Origin: Sphagnum magellanicum | Taxonomy: Eukaryota; Streptophyta; Sphagnopsida; Sphagnales; Sphagnaceae | Reading direction: 5' to 3' | Length of the DNA: 64,000 nucleotides | Assembly (NCBI GenBank): GCA_021904315.1 | Contig: CM038921.1 | Location: 7,904,146-7,968,145 of the forward strand | Shown here: piece by piece, positions 59,439 to 64,000 of the stretch | Numbering within the stretch: position 1 is the stretch's first letter | Layout of the letters: every line of letters begins with the position of its first letter | The notes under the pieces: model-generated | What the model was told of the DNA's origin: nothing | Seen by the model: only the letters and a program-made list of their open reading frames with translations | Database searches by the model: none | Translations under genes and position numbers: made by a program

Positions 59439-61821
59439 CATGTTTTTCATTTTAAATGGACTATTCCATGTTCAACTTTCATAAGAACCAATGGGTACAG
59501 AAAACATTAGACCATTTTATGATCTACCAAAATATTACAAACATGTACAAACAATATGATATACCAAATTGGACACATTTACAAAACAAGACATTCACAA
59601 TCCTATCCTTTGACCATTGTGCAAAATTATAAAATTATTGTGTATGATTTGAATGTATGTATATATAAGAGTAGTCTAGAGTATAAATCCTACATGAAAA
59701 AGAAAAGAAAATGTTCTTTTTTTTCATTTTGTTTATCTTCTTTGCCTTCATTCCAAGACCATCACCTTCAATAGTAGTGTTTTAGGGTTTAGGGTTTGTG
59801 AGAGCTTTGAAGCTTTCACCTTTGACTTTTGTCGCCTTATTGTTTCAACTTTGATGCAATTACGTGAAAGAAAAAGTCTCAAGAAATTGTGAACACCAAA
59901 AAGGAAGGCAAAATTGGGGTTATGAGCTACAAATTGCAAGTTCTATCAATTATCACAAAGCTTAAGCCTTCTAGCTTTCTCCCATTTTTTAATTTTTTCA
60001 TCTTTCACCAAATCCCCTTTGTTTGTTTTATTAATGACTTTATTAGGTTTTGTTTTTTCACCTCCCACCAAAACCCTTTTGTTTGCATTTTTTTTGGTGA
60101 CAAGTTGTGAGCTTTCAACAAGTTCTATGAGTTTTTCAAATCTTGTCATGAATGATATAGATCTATCACCTAATGAAAAGATGGTCCCAATATTTGCAAG
60201 CCATGATAACAACTTTGTTGTTGACAACTTGCCATAAGCAAATGGAAAGCTACATCATGTTGAGATTATTCTTATTCTTGGTGATGATTCATATGTATCA
60301 AATTTACACATTACAAATATGTGGAAATAAACAATTCATTGGAAGCTTTACAATTCATTGATGTAGGTTTTTAAAAAAAAGGTGAACAAACAAACAAAAG
60401 ACCTTTCTTAGAACCAAATAATGTGATGCATAAAATTTGTCATATGGAAGTCATGGGAGGTGGTTGCAAAATAAGGTGGACCACTTTTTCGGTCCCCCTG
60501 TAGGTTTTTGTTAAGTGTCATGGATTAACATGCCATAAAATCATCATTATGTCAAATTTGCTATTGAATTAAGATTATCAACTTAAATAAATAAAATTAT
60601 TTATTAAAAATTACAACATATATTTTCCAAATATATAGTAGTGGATTTTTGTAGTTGAAAAATATGGAGTGGTCTTTTGTATATAACTTTATATAAACAC
60701 ATTTTTGTTTATGAATTATTTTTGGGATACCTTATAGGGATTGAATATGTGATATATTAAAGGAAAAACAACATAATTGAATTTTTAAAAAATTAACCCA
60801 AAAAAATTTATGGACTTTTGAATGTTTTAAAATGGACTTTATTTTCAAAAATCCATATTGAATAATCATTTATTGATGAATTTTAATTTTTTTCTTTTAA
60901 CATGTATGTCAAAGAGTCATATAATTGGGCTTTTATACACATAATCTTTATTCGTTCATTAACCATTTTTATTCCCTTGTGAAATAATGATATCACAATA
61001 AATTGCAATTCTAACATTATCAAATGAACTTTTTATCTGTTGGAATTGATCCAACTTATTTGTAGCCACATTGGGTTTTAAAGTTTTGGCATTACACACT
61101 AAGTTACAAAAATGTCTCGTTGTTCACCATAAATGAAATGGTATTACACTCATGAAATGTTGAAATTTAGCATAATACCCTATTAAAAAAATTCCTTGAA
61201 GATGTAACCAATGTCCCATGAGCCACCCAAAAAAGGGCACAAATAATGCCATTTGCCATTTCTAGGTTTTTTTTTGTTAACCAATTCAAGAAGGATGATG
61301 AAAACCAAGTTGGTTTCTTGAAGGATTTGATGTTCTTTGTGATTAAAAACTAGCCCCTCAGGACTGTTGAATCCATTTCGTTCTAGAGATTTGCATATAA
61401 GTTATGCCCAAAGGTGGTCTTCCTTAGCAAGAAGGTTTTGGTGGATGAAGTTTACCTAGATTAATGGAAAAGGCTATGGTTATTTATGTGTAATTTGACC
61501 CATGCATAACCACCTACACATTTGATTTATCAATGTCACAAGGGGCAAATGACATATTTGTTGTGGTTGTTAACTTTTTGTTTAATACATGTGAAGCCAA
61601 ACATGTGATTATCAAGTTGTTTGAGGTGAATGACATTAGTGGTGAAGCTATGGTTCCAAGATTACAACATTTAGACATTTGTCCCTTATTCATAAGATCC
61701 TTGCTTATAGCAAGGATGGGGGGTTAAGTTTGCTAATGCTTTGAATTTGGTTGTTTCATGTGCAAGTTTGGGTATGTTCGAGCCAGTTGATGGATCATGC
61801 TTTGAGCATGCCCCATCAAAG
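59439..61821. repeat. Segment B: second copy of segment A
   Basis: Near-identical to 6512-8907 in the same orientation, beginning immediately after the truncated integrase text and ending at CATGCCCCATCAAAG. Differences are scattered single bases and small indels, for example one TTAACATGTCA unit missing near 60.52 kb. It contains no intact gene. Confidence 0.95.
61370..61821 (+). pseudogene. hAT transposase fragment within segment B
   Basis: Second copy of the first 0.45 kb of the remnant at 8.43 kb. It has CPKVVFLSKKVLVDEV, MSQGANDIFVVVVNFL and HVIIKLFEVNDISGEAM. The fragment is cut within the FEPVDGSCFEHAPSK block, exactly where segment B switches to segment D. Confidence 0.75.
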
Positions 61822-64000
61822 TAATTTTGCACTACCTAGGCACATCACACCAATGAGCTTTAGGGTTATAGGCACTGAATAATAATGTCAAACAAATTTC
61901 TAGAAGTTTCGGCATTGCAAGTAGCTAATTTTGAGAAAATTTGGCATTTATTGGAAACAATTTAGTTACTGCTGGAATCCGAAAGGTAGTATGGTATTAG
62001 GAAATGGATATATTTGGCCAATAGTGCAAATTGCAATATATGACATGGGGATCATATTAGTCTGTTGACCTTACAGGAAATAATCCTCATTAAATTTGAG
62101 AAAAATGGTTTCTTTTTTTTTTCTATTTTCAGTTGCATCATTTAAACTTTTTCTGAAAATATGAAGCCGAAGTACATGATGATAATTAATGTATAGGACA
62201 ATGAGGGTTCTTCTATATTAATAAAAATTCATATCAATAATTTGGCTAATTTTTTCCTAGAGATTAGCAAAATAAGTTGAATTTACATTAGAAAAAAAGT
62301 CCAATTTTTTTCTCAACCTTTTCTTTTGTTGAAGAAATTCAATGGAGGATGACATGATCATTAAGGAGAAACTTGAATGCAAATTAAGTGCATGAGAATG
62401 AATATGGAGACACTGAAGGAGTGCAATTGCAACTGAGTTATTATCATGAGGGCTATCAACTCAACCTTGTGAAAGAGTGTACATTAAGAAGTGTGCACAG
62501 CACAGTCCAATAGTATGAAAGCATGGGTTTGTGTGGATAACATAAAAAATCCAGCTCCCAGCATTCCAGTGTTTCTTTCTTGGTCAATTTGCTAATGTAG
62601 GCAAAATGGCAATCATCCATAGGAAGACTTTTGAGAATTCTATATGGACTCCTCAGAATTTGCTGCCTTCTCTGGTTGTATATGCTGCCGATTGCACGCT
62701 ATATTCTTTAGTAAAAGGCAAAAGAATAGTTCGCTGTGTGCTCAGCACACACACACACAGGGCTTTCACCTTCTCTGGTTGGATTTGGTAAGCCAAGGAA
62801 TTTTGCAAACCATTAAAAACCCCTTTATGAACTTTGTGAGTGGAAGTGTGATGAGTTAGGCAACACCTGTACACACACACAAACACATAGCTTTCACCTT
62901 CTCTGGTTGGATTTGGTAAGCCAAGGAATTTTGCAAAACATTAAAAACCCCTTTACGAACTTTGTGAGTGTTAGTGTGACAACTTAGTCAACAACTGTAG
63001 GATTCTATTCTGAGGATTCGCTGATGTTGGGTGGAAAAACAAATACAGTAAACTCTCTCTAAACTAATACTGTGTAAACTAATATTCTCTCTAAACTAAT
63101 ATGCGGGCAGAGGCCCGTGGTGGGGCTCATACTTAATCTAATAATTCTCCGTAAACTGATATTCAATATTTTTTTTCGATCCCATAGCATTTTATAAATT
63201 AATACATCATATGAATAAACCCTTCCTCAATGATCCATGACCTTCTACTAACCTCCATGACCTTCCATGTTGCTCTGGCAGGTTCCAGAATGATTTTTGT
63301 TAACCCCCATATAATTTGTGTAAACTAATATCCTCCATAAACTAATATCTTCCGGCCGGTCCCAAGGATATTAGTTTAGAGAGAGTTCACTGTAAAAGCA
63401 AACTAAGACAGTACTCTCCATAAGTGACTGGATCTAGGCTTTCTTGTAGTTGGCATCTTTAGCCACTTTTAGATGGATCCAGGAAATCTGGACGCAAGGA
63501 TCAGAACATGGACAGCGAGAAATTTTGTCCTTTTGCCAAACAGAAGAAGTCGGTGTTGATATTGCAGAACTTGAGTTGCATAGAAATTTATTCTTAATCC
63601 ATCGCATTCCTCCGTAGGAATTAGCCAGCTTGATGAGTACCCAAAAAGCAACTGAGAAAGAATTTTGTCATTTTAACCATATATTTATTATTAACAATTC
63701 TCAAGGCATGTTAATATTGCAGAACATGAGTTGCATAATGAAAATAACCGTGGGCAGGATGTCCCACTGACATCCACAAACTTAGGGGGCGTTCAACATC
63801 CTATCACTAATAACCTGGTGTGAATCATTCAGTCCCCACTGCATATAAAGGGGGGCTGAGTATATATTCTGTCCCTTTTTCCTTCTTCAGCTCTTCAGTT
63901 CTCATACGTTTGAAGTGCAGCGGTAGTGAGAAATTTAGCTTCAGGCAGGCCATCAATAATCTAGCACATGTGGTGTGCTGAGTCTTGGTTATATTGATGA
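61818..64000. repeat. Segment D: second copy of segment C, expanded
   Basis: Collinear with 23285-24809 and running to the window end. Extra material in D: a tandem duplication with 128-bp period (GCTTTCACC... at 62762 and 62890), then about 0.5 kb (63001-63511) holding a MITE, and about 30 bp near 63.68-63.71 kb. A CACACA microsatellite is at 62.748 kb and again at 62.873 kb. No gene is recognised. Confidence 0.9.
63046..63392. mobile_element. Emigrant/pogo-like MITE, 347 bp, TA target duplication
   Basis: It starts CAGTAAACTCTCTCTAAACT and ends AGTTTAGAGAGAGTTCACTG, so terminal inverted repeats of about 24 bp differ at one position (CAGTAAAC versus CAGTGAAC). TA flanks both sides (63044-63045 and 63393-63394). 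CAGTAAAACCTC-type termini with TA duplication are known from plant Emigrant/Lemi1 elements of the Tc1/mariner-pogo group. Inside, TAAACTAATAT is repeated several times near both ends as subterminal repeats. No coding capacity. Confidence 0.92.

Overview
The window looks like nuclear DNA of a land plant. The reasons are a plastid-type class-3 lipase gene with GT-AG introns, exons that read as plant MON2 and as a POLTERGEIST-type PP2C, Emigrant-like and CACTA MITEs, and plant-type hAT and Ty3/gypsy remnants. I cannot place it more finely; the repeat load and element families would suit a lycophyte, fern or bryophyte at least as well as a flowering plant. Nothing bacterial or organellar is visible, and I saw no tRNA, rRNA or CRISPR locus.

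Only one gene looks intact: a three-exon phospholipase A1 (DAD1-like / PLA1-I type) on the minus strand at 12.65-14.77 kb. It sits in a more GC-balanced island (about 11.2-21.8 kb). Upstream of it come a TTTTCCACA minisatellite (15.46-16.16 kb), coding-like but broken exons of an unrecognised minus-strand gene (16.47-18.44 kb), the first exons of a broken MON2 gene (19.34-21.37 kb, plus strand), one broken PP2C exon (21.6-21.8 kb), and a second minisatellite in the opposite orientation (21.96-22.40 kb).

The rest is a graveyard of mobile elements in very AT-rich DNA. Two inverted copies of one Ty3/gypsy family lie at the edges (minus strand 1-5.10 kb; plus strand 56.02-59.44 kb). hAT transposase remnants lie at 5.19-6.24 (minus), 8.43-10.30, 31.2-32.15, 38.1-38.6 and 49.06-52.96 kb. 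A further transposon protein remnant, with a WSDG...QFK motif, is at 47.34-48.20 kb (minus). Small elements with clear target-site duplications are two CACTA MITEs (43.32 and 55.23 kb), one Emigrant/pogo-like MITE (63.05 kb) and a 0.89-kb insert bounded by an 11-bp direct repeat (43.73 kb).

The right end is a mosaic. 59.44-61.82 kb is a near-identical copy of 6.51-8.91 kb, and it switches at a 4-bp AAAG microhomology into a copy of the sequence starting at 23.285 kb. The most interesting points are this chimeric duplication, the cluster of gene fragments between opposed minisatellites, an array of palindromic 31-32 bp units at 48.46-48.74 kb, a 30-bp-stem foldback at 11.69 kb, and a 137-codon unknown reading frame interrupted by a single stop at 3.33 kb.
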